A stretch of 64,000 nucleotides of DNA from Streptomyces sp. A1277 (GTDB lineage: Bacteria > Actinomycetota > Actinomycetes > Streptomycetales > Streptomycetaceae). Of this stretch, positions 16,160-24,261 are shown piece by piece. The stretch is taken from the NCBI RefSeq assembly GCF_004795015.1, contig NZ_SSBI01000004.1, forward strand, positions 124,001 through 188,000. The letters run 5' to 3'. The translations under genes were made by a program, and so were the position numbers. Position 1 is the first letter of the stretch. The number at the start of each line of letters is the position of its first letter. The notes under the pieces are model-generated. The model saw nothing but the letters and a program-made list of their open reading frames with translations. It was not told the origin of the DNA and did not search any database.

Positions 16160-18208
16160 GTGTCCAAACTGACCGACGTGCCCAAACGGATCCTGATCGG
16201 ACGGGCCCTGCGCAGCGACAGGCTGGGGGAGACGCTCCTCCCCAAGCGCATCGCGCTCCCCGTCTTCGCATCCGACCCGCTGTCCTCGGTGGCGTACGCA
16301 CCCGGAGAAGTCCTCCTCGTGCTGTCCATCGCGGGTGTGTCGGCCTACCACTTCAGCCCGTGGATCGCGGTCGCCGTCGTGGTCCTGATGTTCACCGTCG
16401 TCGCCTCCTACCGGCAGAACGTCCACGCCTACCCGAGCGGCGGCGGCGACTACGAGGTCGCCACCACGAACCTCGGCCCCAAGGCCGGTCTGACCGTGGC
16501 CAGCGCGCTGCTGGTCGACTACGTCCTGACCGTCGCCGTGTCGATCGCGTCCGGCGTGGAGAACCTCGGCTCGGCGATCCCCTTCGTCGTGGAGCACAAG
16601 ACGGGGTGCGCGGTCGCGGCCATCGTGCTGCTGACCCTGATGAACCTGCGCGGCGTCAAGGAGTCCGGCAAGCTCTTCGCCATCCCCACGTACCTCTTCG
16701 TGGCCGGCGTCTTCATCATGATCATCTGGGGCGCCTTCCGCGGCCTGGTCCTCGGCGACACCATGCAGGCCCCGACCGCCGCGTACACGATCAGGCCCGA
16801 GCACCAGGGCCTGGCCGGTTTCGCCCTCGTCTTCCTGCTGCTGCGCGCGTTCTCCTCCGGCTGCGCGGCGCTCACCGGCGTCGAGGCCATCAGCAACGGC
16901 GTGCCCGCGTTCCGCAAGCCCAAGAGCAAGAACGCCGCGACGACGCTGGCGATGATGGGCCTGCTCGCCGTCACCATGTTCTGCGGGATCATCGGCCTGG
17001 CCATGGCCACCGACGTCAAGATGGCCGAGAACCCGGCGAGGGACCTGGTCCGCAACGGCGCCCCGGTCGGCTCCGGCTTCGTCCAGGACCCGGTCATCTC
17101 CCAGGTCGCGGCCGCGGTCTTCGGCGACGGCACGTTCTTCTTCGTGATCCTCGCCGCCGCCACCGCCCTCGTCCTCTTCCTGGCCGCCAACACCGCGTAC
17201 AACGGCTTCCCGCTGCTCGGCTCGATCCTGGCCCAGGACCGCTACCTGCCCCGCCAGCTGCACACCCGCGGCGACCGGCTCGCCTTCTCCAACGGCATCG
17301 TGCTGCTGGCCGGCGCCGCGATCCTGCTGGTCGTCATCTACGGCGCCGACTCGACCCGGCTGATCCAGCTGTACATCGTCGGCGTGTTCGTCTCCTTCAC
17401 CCTCAGCCAGACCGGCATGGTCCGGCACTGGAACCGCCACCTGCGCGTGGAGCGGGACCAGGCCAAGCGCCGCCACATGGTCCGCTCCCGCGCGATCAAC
17501 ACCTTCGGCGCCTTCTTCACCGGCCTGGTGCTCGTCGTCGTCCTCGCCACCAAGTTCACCCACGGCGCCTGGGTCGCGCTGCTCGGCATGGTGATCTTCT
17601 TCGGCACGATGACCGCGATCCGCAAGCACTACGACCGGGTCGCCGAGGAGATCTCCGCCGACGACACCGCACCGGACGAGTCCATCCGCCCCTCGCGGGT
17701 CCACGCGATCGTCCTGGTCTCCAAGCTCCACCGCCCCACCCTGCGCGCCCTCGCCTACGCCAAGCTGATCCGCACGGACCACCTGGAGGCGCTCTCCATC
17801 AGCGTGGACCCGGCCGAGACGAAGGCCCTCAGGGAGGACTGGGAGCGGCGCGGCATCAACGTACCGCTCAAGATCCTGGACTCGCCCTACCGCGAGGTGA
17901 CCCGCCCGGTCATCGAGTACGTCAAGGGCCTGCGCCGGGAGAGCCCGCGGGACGTGGTGAGCGTGTACATCCCGGAGTACGTCGTCGGCCACTGGTACGA
18001 GCACCTGCTGCACAACCAGAGCGCCCTGCGGCTCAAGGGGCGGCTGCTCTTCACCCCCGGCGTGATGGTCACCTCGGTCCCGTACCAGCTGGAGTCCTCC
18101 GAGGTGGCCAAGAAGCGCGCCCGCAGGCGCGCGAACTGGACCGCTCCCGGATCGGTGCGCCGGGGCCCGGTGGAACGCAAGCACAAGGACCCGGCACCGA
18201 AGGGCTGA
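16160..18208 (+). CDS. APC-superfamily potassium transporter, KimA-like
   Basis: 682 residues. The first third carries the KimA-type signature: KRILIGRALRSDRLGE, then ALPVFASDPLSSVAYAPGEVLL, and PSGGGDYEVA. About twelve transmembrane helices run to residue about 490, followed by a soluble C-terminal domain of about 190 residues (VHAIVLVSKLHRPTLRALAYAKL onwards). In Bacillus KimA is a potassium/proton symporter controlled through its soluble domain. That role is inferred here from sequence similarity and from the kdp and RCK genes nearby; an amino-acid permease is the alternative. The GTG start gives the family N-terminus; the frame upstream is non-coding. Confidence 0.82.
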   Translation: MSKLTDVPKRILIGRALRSDRLGETLLPKRIALPVFASDPLSSVAYAPGEVLLVLSIAGVSAYHFSPWIAVAVVVLMFTVVASYRQNVHAYPSGGGDYEVATTNLGPKAGLTVASALLVDYVLTVAVSIASGVENLGSAIPFVVEHKTGCAVAAIVLLTLMNLRGVKESGKLFAIPTYLFVAGVFIMIIWGAFRGLVLGDTMQAPTAAYTIRPEHQGLAGFALVFLLLRAFSSGCAALTGVEAISNGVPAFRKPKSKNAATTLAMMGLLAVTMFCGIIGLAMATDVKMAENPARDLVRNGAPVGSGFVQDPVISQVAAAVFGDGTFFFVILAAATALVLFLAANTAYNGFPLLGSILAQDRYLPRQLHTRGDRLAFSNGIVLLAGAAILLVVIYGADSTRLIQLYIVGVFVSFTLSQTGMVRHWNRHLRVERDQAKRRHMVRSRAINTFGAFFTGLVLVVVLATKFTHGAWVALLGMVIFFGTMTAIRKHYDRVAEEISADDTAPDESIRPSRVHAIVLVSKLHRPTLRALAYAKLIRTDHLEALSISVDPAETKALREDWERRGINVPLKILDSPYREVTRPVIEYVKGLRRESPRDVVSVYIPEYVVGHWYEHLLHNQSALRLKGRLLFTPGVMVTSVPYQLESSEVAKKRARRRANWTAPGSVRRGPVERKHKDPAPKG

Positions 18209-18322
18209 GGCGGCAGATCCGCGAGGGCTTCGCCGGTGGTCGGCGGCCGGACGAGACCCACGTAGACTCGTAGGTTGTTGTCCGGCCGCCGGCCACCCCC
18301 CTTCCCTTGGAGCCCGCCCCTC

Positions 18323-19678
18323 ATGCAGAACGAATCCACGTCGCCGCAGGCCGGGGAGACGCAGCCGGAATCGCTCATCGGGCAGGAGTACGAGGTCGAG
18401 GTCGGCCCCGTCGCGCACGGCGGCCACTGCATCGCGCGGACGGACGAGGGCCGCGTCCTGTTCGTACGCCACACCCTGCCCGGCGAGAAGATCGTCGCCC
18501 GGGTCACCGACGGCGACAGCGACTCGCGCTTCCTGCGCGCGGACGCCGTACGGATCATCGAGGCGTCCAAGGACCGCGTGAAGGCCCCCTGCCCGTTCGC
18601 CGGCCCCGGCAAGTGCGGCGGCTGCGACTGGCAGCACGCAAAGCCCGGCGCCCAGCGCCGCCTCAAGGGCGAGGTCATCGCGGAGCAGCTCCAGCGCCTC
18701 GCGGGCCTCACCCCCGAGGAGGCGGGCTGGGACGGCACGGTCATGCCGGCCGAGGGCGACAAGCTCCCGGCGGGCGAGGTGCCCGCCTGGCGCACCCGCG
18801 TCCAGTACGCCATCGACGAGGACGGCCGCGTCGGCCTGCGCAAGCACCGCTCGCACGACATCGAGATCATCGACCACTGCATGATCGCCGCGCCCGGCGT
18901 CTCCGAGCTCGGCGTCGAGAAGCAGGACTGGCCCCAGATGGCCACGGTCGAGGCCATCTCCGCCACCGGCTCCCACGACCGCCAGGTCATCCTCACCCCC
19001 CGCACGGGCGGCCGCCTCCCCCTGGTCGAGCTCGACAAGCCCGTCTCGGTCCTCCGCGTCGACGAGCGCGACGGCGGCGTCCACCGCGTCCACGGCCGCG
19101 GCTTCGTCCGCGAACGCGCCGACGACCGCACCTACCGCGTCGGCTCCGGCGGCTTCTGGCAGGTCCACCCCCAGGCGGCCGACACCCTCGTCCGCGCCGT
19201 CATGCAGGGCCTGTTGCCCCGCAAGAACGACACCGCCCTCGACCTCTACTGCGGCGTCGGCCTCTTCGCCGGCGCCATCGGCCAGCGCATCGGCGAGAAG
19301 GGCGCGGTCCTCGGCATCGAGTCCGGCAAGCGCGCGGTGGAGGACGCCCGCCACAACCTCAAGGACCTCGACCGCGTCCGCATCGAACACGGCAAGGTCG
19401 ACCAGGTCCTGCCCCGCACGGGCATCACCGAATGCGACCTCATCGTCCTGGACCCGCCCCGCGCGGGCGCCGGTAAGGCCACGGTGAAGCAGCTGGTGGG
19501 GCTGGGTGCGCGCCGCATCGCGTACGTGGCCTGCGACCCGGCGGCGCTGGCGAGGGACCTGGCGTACTTCCGGGAGGGCGGTTACAAGGTGCGGACGCTG
19601 CGCGCGTTCGATCTGTTTCCGATGACGTCGCACGTGGAATGCGTGGCTATTCTTGAGCCTGCGGACAAGGGCGCCTGA
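18323..19678 (+). CDS. TRAM-domain 23S rRNA (uracil-5-)-methyltransferase
   Basis: 451 residues of the RumA/TrmA class. An N-terminal TRAM domain (about 16-75) is followed by a four-cysteine iron-sulfur site: CPFAGPGKCGGC (Cys near 91, 99, 102) and DHC (near 186). A SAM-binding fold (ALDLYCGVGLFAGAIG; VLGIESGKRAVEDARHN) leads to the catalytic segment VACDPAALARDL with the nucleophilic Cys near 404. It would make 5-methyluridine in rRNA. The ATG at 18323 follows a ribosome binding site (TTGGAG, 11 bases upstream). This gene marks the right edge of the conserved core before accessory DNA begins. Confidence 0.93.
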   Translation: MQNESTSPQAGETQPESLIGQEYEVEVGPVAHGGHCIARTDEGRVLFVRHTLPGEKIVARVTDGDSDSRFLRADAVRIIEASKDRVKAPCPFAGPGKCGGCDWQHAKPGAQRRLKGEVIAEQLQRLAGLTPEEAGWDGTVMPAEGDKLPAGEVPAWRTRVQYAIDEDGRVGLRKHRSHDIEIIDHCMIAAPGVSELGVEKQDWPQMATVEAISATGSHDRQVILTPRTGGRLPLVELDKPVSVLRVDERDGGVHRVHGRGFVRERADDRTYRVGSGGFWQVHPQAADTLVRAVMQGLLPRKNDTALDLYCGVGLFAGAIGQRIGEKGAVLGIESGKRAVEDARHNLKDLDRVRIEHGKVDQVLPRTGITECDLIVLDPPRAGAGKATVKQLVGLGARRIAYVACDPAALARDLAYFREGGYKVRTLRAFDLFPMTSHVECVAILEPADKGA

Positions 19679-19942
19679 CCTGTATTTTTGCTCCTCTGGT
19701 GGGTTTCGACCTGTTTCCCTCCGTGTAGCGGTTCGAGCGGACGGATCGCTCTTTGAGGGCTCGCTGGCCTGCGAATTCGTGAACGAGGCGCTTGCAACGG
19801 CGACGCCCTCCAGTGGCTCCTGCGGGCTTCTTGACGCTCGGATGACGCTCGAAGAGGAAGTCTTCGGGCCTCCGCGGTAGCGATGCGCATGGCCGCCTGG
19901 TCCCACGCTCCGCGGAGCCGAGCGCGGCCCGACCGCACCACT

Positions 19943-19961
19943 TGATACCGTCCTGGTATCA
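19943..19961. promoter_or_regulatory. Operator palindrome of the toxin-antitoxin operon
   Basis: TGATACC and GGTATCA are perfect 7-bp arms around a 5-base spacer. The right arm overlaps TATCAT (19957-19962), a good -10 box 6 bases before the antitoxin ATG. A protein bound here would block the promoter, the usual arrangement for autoregulated toxin-antitoxin operons. The 264 bases before it (from 19679) contain no credible gene. Confidence 0.7.
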
Positions 19962-19968
19962 TCCCTGT

Positions 19969-20163
19969 ATGGCGATGACACTTCGACTCCCCGACGACCT
20001 TGACGCGAAGCTCACTGAGCGGGCTCGTCGGGAGGGCCGCAGCAAGCAGGAACTCGCCATTGAGGCCATCCGTGACGCCCAGGACCGGGCCGAGCTGAAG
20101 GTCGATGACGTCCTGGCCGAGCTCATGGAGAGCGATGCGGAGATCCTGGACTACCTGAAGTGA
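19969..20163 (+). CDS. Ribbon-helix-helix antitoxin
   Basis: 64 residues. The N-terminus (MAMTLRLPDDLDAKLTERAR) has the beta-strand and helix pattern of MetJ/Arc/CopG DNA-binding proteins; RSKQELAIEAIRDA forms the second helix. The acidic C-terminal third (LAELMESDAEILDYLK) probably wraps the toxin. It would neutralise the downstream Doc protein and repress its own operon through the 19943-19961 palindrome. The ATG at 19969 is chosen over 19942 because the latter lies within the operator; 19975 is a second possible start. The stop overlaps the toxin GTG. Confidence 0.85.
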   Translation: MAMTLRLPDDLDAKLTERARREGRSKQELAIEAIRDAQDRAELKVDDVLAELMESDAEILDYLK

Positions 20164-20552
20164 CGGACGTTCGCTACATCCAGATCGACGAGATCCTGGC
20201 CATCGCTCGCACGGTCAACGGTACCGAGCACAGCGTGCGTGACATGGGACTTTTGGTGTCAGCGATCGAACGGCCCCGGACGAACGTGTTCGGGGCCGAG
20301 CTGTATCCCACGCTGCACGAGAAGGCGGCGGCACTGCTGCACTCCGTCGCTCGCAATCACGCGCTGATCGACGGCAACAAGCGCACCGCCTGGCTTGCCA
20401 TGCGTGTCTTCCTGCGGTTCAACGGCGTCAGCGCCAGTACCGCCCCGCCACCCGTCTCCGTGGCCGGCCCGTTCGTCGAGGCAGTCGCGCAGGACAGCGT
20501 CGATGTACCGGCGATCGCCAAGCGCCTCGCGACCTGGTTCCCCGTTTCCTGA
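20160..20552 (+). CDS. doc: Fic/Doc-family death-on-curing toxin
   Basis: 130 residues from a GTG overlapping the antitoxin stop (GTGA). The Doc signature HALIDGNKRTAWLAMRVFL is complete (His near 67, Asp/Gly/Asn/Lys/Arg following). Doc toxins phosphorylate elongation factor Tu and so stop translation; that activity is a family property. The protein length is normal for Doc and there is no internal damage, so the pair looks functional. The partner is an RHH protein rather than the classical Phd. Confidence 0.9.
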   Translation: MTDVRYIQIDEILAIARTVNGTEHSVRDMGLLVSAIERPRTNVFGAELYPTLHEKAAALLHSVARNHALIDGNKRTAWLAMRVFLRFNGVSASTAPPPVSVAGPFVEAVAQDSVDVPAIAKRLATWFPVS

Positions 20553-20937
20553 CGTTCGACGAGGCAAGGGCGCCTCATGTGGAGAGCGTGGCGATTCTGG
20601 AGCTTCGGGCCGTGTTCGGGGCGTTAACGCCCTGGTTCTACGGAATTTGTGAACGCGGTAAGCGGATTCGAGCGTCGTGGGCCATCGCAAAGTGGTGAAA
20701 GCGCCACAGGAAACCTAGGGATGTGCTCACTCTACGGGAATCACCGCAGGTGGGCCGGGGCGACCTGTAGTGCGGCGGAGGTGTCATGGGTGGGGACCCG
20801 TATGTGTCAGCAAAAGGGGTCGGTGAAGGTGAGCGGACGGGGGTGCCGGATCCGTACGGTGACCGGGCTCTCCTGACCTCTGCCATGGCGGAGGGCTACG
20901 ACGCCGTCCCCTACCAGGAACGCAGTCGGCTGCGGAG
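20553..20937. other. Gene-free stretch in accessory region
   Basis: No convincing coding sequence on either strand. Short open frames are present but lack ribosome binding sites, family motifs and the usual third-position GC bias. The right side merges into the decayed helicase gene. It probably represents degraded DNA. Confidence 0.5.
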
Positions 20938-21445
20938 CTATCTCGAAGCCGCCGCCTCCGATGGGGATTCGCTCGCCTGCGGTGCAGGCTGCGGTACGAA
21001 GCCACTCGCCGCCCCCGTCGAGCAGACATGGAGCACCTCCCTTGCCCGGGTATGCGCCACGAACAGCGGGCACCGATCCCGCAGCAGGTCCGACGCGTGC
21101 TGCAGGGCGTCGACCGAGGCGGAGGTGGCCTCCCGTGCGAACGGCAGGGCGCTGGAGGTGATCCCCAGCACCGCCACGCAGTGAAACTCCAGCCCCTTCA
21201 TCGCGTGCATCGTGGCCATCCTGACCCTGCCACGTCCGGCCCTGGGGTGTCCCGGCCCCTGGCCACCAGGATTCCGGCTGCCGCCAGCCGCTCGTACGGT
21301 CGGCCACACGTCGTAGCGTCCCACGACGGAGTGCGCGTAGGCGTTGACAGTGGTCACTTCCACCCGGTCCAGCAGCTGCTGATCCCCTTCGAGGAGCAGC
21401 GAGTCTCGCGCAGGCCGACCGTCAGGGCATTCGTTACGTGGTGAG
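20938..21445 (-). pseudogene. UvrD-like helicase, C-terminal remnant
   Basis: The minus strand contains helicase motifs: MATMHAMKGLEFHCVAVLG (motif V region), then LLRDRCPLFVAHTRAREVLHV (motif VI, the usual form is CTRARE). Just upstream of MATMHAMKG the matching family sequence RLAAAGILVARGRDTPGPDV is present but in another frame, so there is at least one frameshift near 21225. Motifs I to IV are absent; farther upstream only fragments remain. This is a truncated and frameshifted superfamily 1 helicase, probably left by insertion and deletion in the accessory region. Confidence 0.7.
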
Positions 21446-21715
21446 AAGGACGCGCGAGTCGCATGAGCGCATCAGAAGGTGCTTGACGCGGTGGAGCGCC
21501 ACGACCGTCGTCATCTTCCGAGCCGGAAGGACTCGCATGGTCCACCGCAACGCAGGTGAACGGCCTCTCGCCGCACCGAGAAGGCTTGGTCCCTTTTAGG
21601 TCGTATATGCGGTTTGCTCATCCTGATGTCGGGTAATCGGCAGGGGAGGCGGAATGCGGCGTTCCGCCCCGCGCGCGGTCACGATCCGCGCTGCCCCCGT
21701 CGTTCTGGAGATGTC

Positions 21716-23131
21716 ATGTCAGGTCAGAACAAGAGTTCCTTTGCGACCGTGAATCCGTATACCGGGGAGACGCTCGCGGAGTTCCCGGTCATCGAAGGGG
21801 AAAAGGTCGACTCCGTGCTCGAAGTCGCAGGTAACGCGTTCGAAGCATGGCGGAAGCGGCCAATCGCGGAACGTGCTGCGATCGTCGGCCGCGCCTCCGG
21901 GCTGATGAAGGAACGGAAAGAGCAACTGGCCCAGATCATCACTGAGGAGATGGGGAAGCTCATCTCCGAGGCGCGCGGAGAGGTGGATCTCGCCGCATCG
22001 ATTCTGGAGTACTACGCCCAGCACGGGCCGGATTTCGCCGCCGCCGAGCCGCTCGATGTGCAAGAGGGGGAGGCGTACCTCGTCAACGAGCCCCTCGGCG
22101 TGCTGCTGGGTGTCATGCCGTGGAACTTCCCGCTCTACCAGGTCGTCCGTTTCGCGGGACCGAACTTGGTGCTGGGCAACACCGTGCTGGTCAAACACGC
22201 CGGTATCTGCCCGCAGTCCGCTCTCGCCCTGGAGTCACTGTTCCGTGACGCGGAGGCCCCTGAGGGCGTCTACACGAATCTCTTCGTGAGCCACGACGAG
22301 ATCTCGCGCATCATCGACAGCCCCGTCGTCCGTGGGGCCTCACTGACCGGCAGCGAAGGGGCAGGGGCCCGGGTCGCGGAACGGGCCGGGCGGAACATGA
22401 AACCCACCCTGCTGGAGCTCGGCGGCAGCGATGTCTTCATCGTTCTCGACCGTGAGGGGCTGGAGCGCACCATCGGGGCCGCGGTGGCCGGCCGGATGGC
22501 GAACACGGGCCAGAGTTGCGTGGCCGCCAAGCGGTTCATCGTGCTGGAGGACGTCTACGACGACTTCGTGGACGGGATGCGCCGCGAGTTCGAGGCGCTG
22601 AGGCCGGGCGACCCTGCGGACGAGGCGACCACCCTGGGGCCGCTCTCCTCGGAGCAGGCGGCATCGGACCTGGCCGACCAGATCCGCGAGACCCTGGACC
22701 AGGGTGCGGAACTGGTCACCGGCGGCCACCGCATCGACCGTCCGGGCGCCTTCGTCGAGCCGACGATCATCACCGGCGTCAAGCCCGGGATGCGCGCCTA
22801 CGCCGAGGAGCTGTTCGGGCCGGCCGCGGTGATCTACCGGGTCGCCGACGAGGACGAGGCCATCGCCCTCGCCAACGACAGCCAGTACGGCCTCGGCGGA
22901 TCCGTATTCTGCGCGGACGTGGAGCGGGGCCGACGAGTGGCGGAGCGCGTGGAGACCGGCATGGTCTGGGTGAACCACCCGACCTCGACGCAGCCCGACC
23001 TGCCGTTCGGCGGCATCAAGCGCTCCGGCTACGGGCGGGAGCTCTCGAAGCTCGGTATGCAGGAGTTCGTCAACCGCAAGCTGGTCCGGATCCTGCCGCC
23101 CGACGCGGATCTGCACGGCATCGCAGGCTGA
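21716..23131 (+). CDS. NAD(P)-dependent aldehyde dehydrogenase (succinate-semialdehyde type)
   Basis: 471 residues with a complete aldehyde dehydrogenase fold: [15 protein letters not shown] (active-site Asn region), LELGGSDVF (general-base Glu near 235), [10 protein letters not shown] (nucleophilic Cys near 268), [11 protein letters not shown] and [15 protein letters not shown]. The Cys and Gly-Gly-Ser context is closest to GabD-like succinate-semialdehyde dehydrogenases; the true substrate is uncertain. The ATG at 21716 has GGAG four bases upstream. It is followed after 142 bp by an aldo/keto reductase, so the two may handle the same class of aldehydes. A 270-bp gene-free stretch precedes it. 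Confidence 0.88.
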   Translation: MSGQNKSSFATVNPYTGETLAEFPVIEGEKVDSVLEVAGNAFEAWRKRPIAERAAIVGRASGLMKERKEQLAQIITEEMGKLISEARGEVDLAASILEYYAQHGPDFAAAEPLDVQEGEAYLVNEPLGVLLGVMPWNFPLYQVVRFAGPNLVLGNTVLVKHAGICPQSALALESLFRDAEAPEGVYTNLFVSHDEISRIIDSPVVRGASLTGSEGAGARVAERAGRNMKPTLLELGGSDVFIVLDREGLERTIGAAVAGRMANTGQSCVAAKRFIVLEDVYDDFVDGMRREFEALRPGDPADEATTLGPLSSEQAASDLADQIRETLDQGAELVTGGHRIDRPGAFVEPTIITGVKPGMRAYAEELFGPAAVIYRVADEDEAIALANDSQYGLGGSVFCADVERGRRVAERVETGMVWVNHPTSTQPDLPFGGIKRSGYGRELSKLGMQEFVNRKLVRILPPDADLHGIAG

Positions 23132-23273
23132 GCGATCCGGCCGCCCTCGCGCACATCAGGGGATCGAAGCAGGCGGAAGCGGCCCGTAGGCAGTCCCGCG
23201 GTGAAAGCGAACGTGGAACAGCCGGCGCATCCGCTGCCTCCCCGAAACCGACGACACGACACCAGGAGTGACT

Positions 23274-24101
23274 GTGACCGCAGTGCCTGCCATCACCCTC
23301 AACAACGCAGTGCAGATCCCCCAACTCGGCTTCGGCACCTTCCAGATTCCGCCGGAGGACACCCGGGAGACGACCCTGGCCGCGCTGGAGGCCGGGTACC
23401 GGCACATCGACACGGCGGAGATGTACGGCAACGAGAAGGAGGTCGGCCAGGCGGTCCGGGACTCCGGTCTCGACCGTGCCGACGTCTTCGTGACCAGCAA
23501 GCTCAACAACGGCGCCCATGCTCACGACGACGCCCTCCAGGCGTTCGGCCGCACCATGGACGAGTTCGGCTTCGACTACCTGGACCTCTTCCTCATCCAC
23601 TGGCCGCTGCCCGGCAAGGGCGACTTCGTGGAGACGTGGAAGGCTCTGGAGGAGATCTACCGCTCCGGCCGCGCCAAGGCCATCGGGGTCTCCAACTTCC
23701 AGCCCCACCACCTGCGCCGCCTGCTTGAAGGCAGCGAGGTGGTCCCCGCGGTCAATCAGATCGAGGCGCACCCCTACCTCACCCAGGACGACGTCAGGGC
23801 GTTCGGGGCCGAGCACCACATCGTCACCGAGGCATGGTCGCCCATCGCGCAGGGCAAGGTGCTCGACGATCCTGCCATCAAGCGCATCGCGGATCGGGTG
23901 GGCAAGACGCCTGCCCAGGTGACCCTTCGCTGGCACATCCAGCGCGGGGACGTCGTCTTCCCCAAGTCGGTGACCCAGAAGCGCATCGAGGAGAACTTCG
24001 ACCTCTTCGACTTCGAGCTCAGCGAAGGCGACATCGGCGAGATCTCCGCGCTGGACCGCAACGAGCGGACCGGGCCCGACCCGGACCGCTTCAATGGCTG
24101 A
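23274..24101 (+). CDS. Aldo/keto reductase (2,5-diketo-gluconate reductase type)
   Basis: 275 residues with an intact AKR5-type barrel: GYRHIDTAEMYGNEKEVG (catalytic Asp and Tyr), VFVTSKL (Lys), LFLIHWPLP (His), AIGVSNFQPHHL, and the NADPH-binding VVFPKSVTQKRIEEN. It would reduce aldehydes or ketones to alcohols with NADPH. Two GTG codons are possible; 23274 is preferred because AGGAG lies 5 bases before it, while 23268 overlaps that site. It lies between the dehydrogenase and the Wadjet operon, with a 160-bp gap to jetA. Confidence 0.88.
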   Translation: MTAVPAITLNNAVQIPQLGFGTFQIPPEDTRETTLAALEAGYRHIDTAEMYGNEKEVGQAVRDSGLDRADVFVTSKLNNGAHAHDDALQAFGRTMDEFGFDYLDLFLIHWPLPGKGDFVETWKALEEIYRSGRAKAIGVSNFQPHHLRRLLEGSEVVPAVNQIEAHPYLTQDDVRAFGAEHHIVTEAWSPIAQGKVLDDPAIKRIADRVGKTPAQVTLRWHIQRGDVVFPKSVTQKRIEENFDLFDFELSEGDIGEISALDRNERTGPDPDRFNG

Positions 24102-24187
24102 GTGTCGTACTCCGTCAGCTCCGGCTGCCGGAGTCCCGCCGGCGGCGTGACGGTCCTCGATCGCTCTGGGAGGCGACCGGGCGCCCC

Positions 24188-24258
24188 GCATACCGGTGCA
24201 AACCGGGTATGCGCTCTGGTTTCTGTCCGGGAGCGCCGCCGCCACGGCACAATTACGG
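24188..24258 (+). promoter_or_regulatory. Inverted repeat and promoter region of the Wadjet operon
   Basis: GCATACC (24188-24194) and GGTATGC (24206-24212) form an inverted repeat about 50 bases before jetA. Closer to the gene, CACAAT lies 8 to 9 bases before GTGATG, so the operon may be transcribed leaderless. These are weak sequence signals; the repeat is the more solid one. Confidence 0.35.
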
Positions 24259-24261
24259 GTG

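Noticed and set aside
16010..19981. Very long minus-strand open frame (over 1300 codons) across the APC transporter and methyltransferase genes
   Set aside because: It is an antisense shadow caused by high GC third positions; the plus-strand proteins have clear family motifs and this frame has none.
20786..21184. Plus-strand ORF of about 130 codons in the accessory gap
   Set aside because: No ribosome binding site or family similarity, and it runs antisense to the recognisable helicase remnant.
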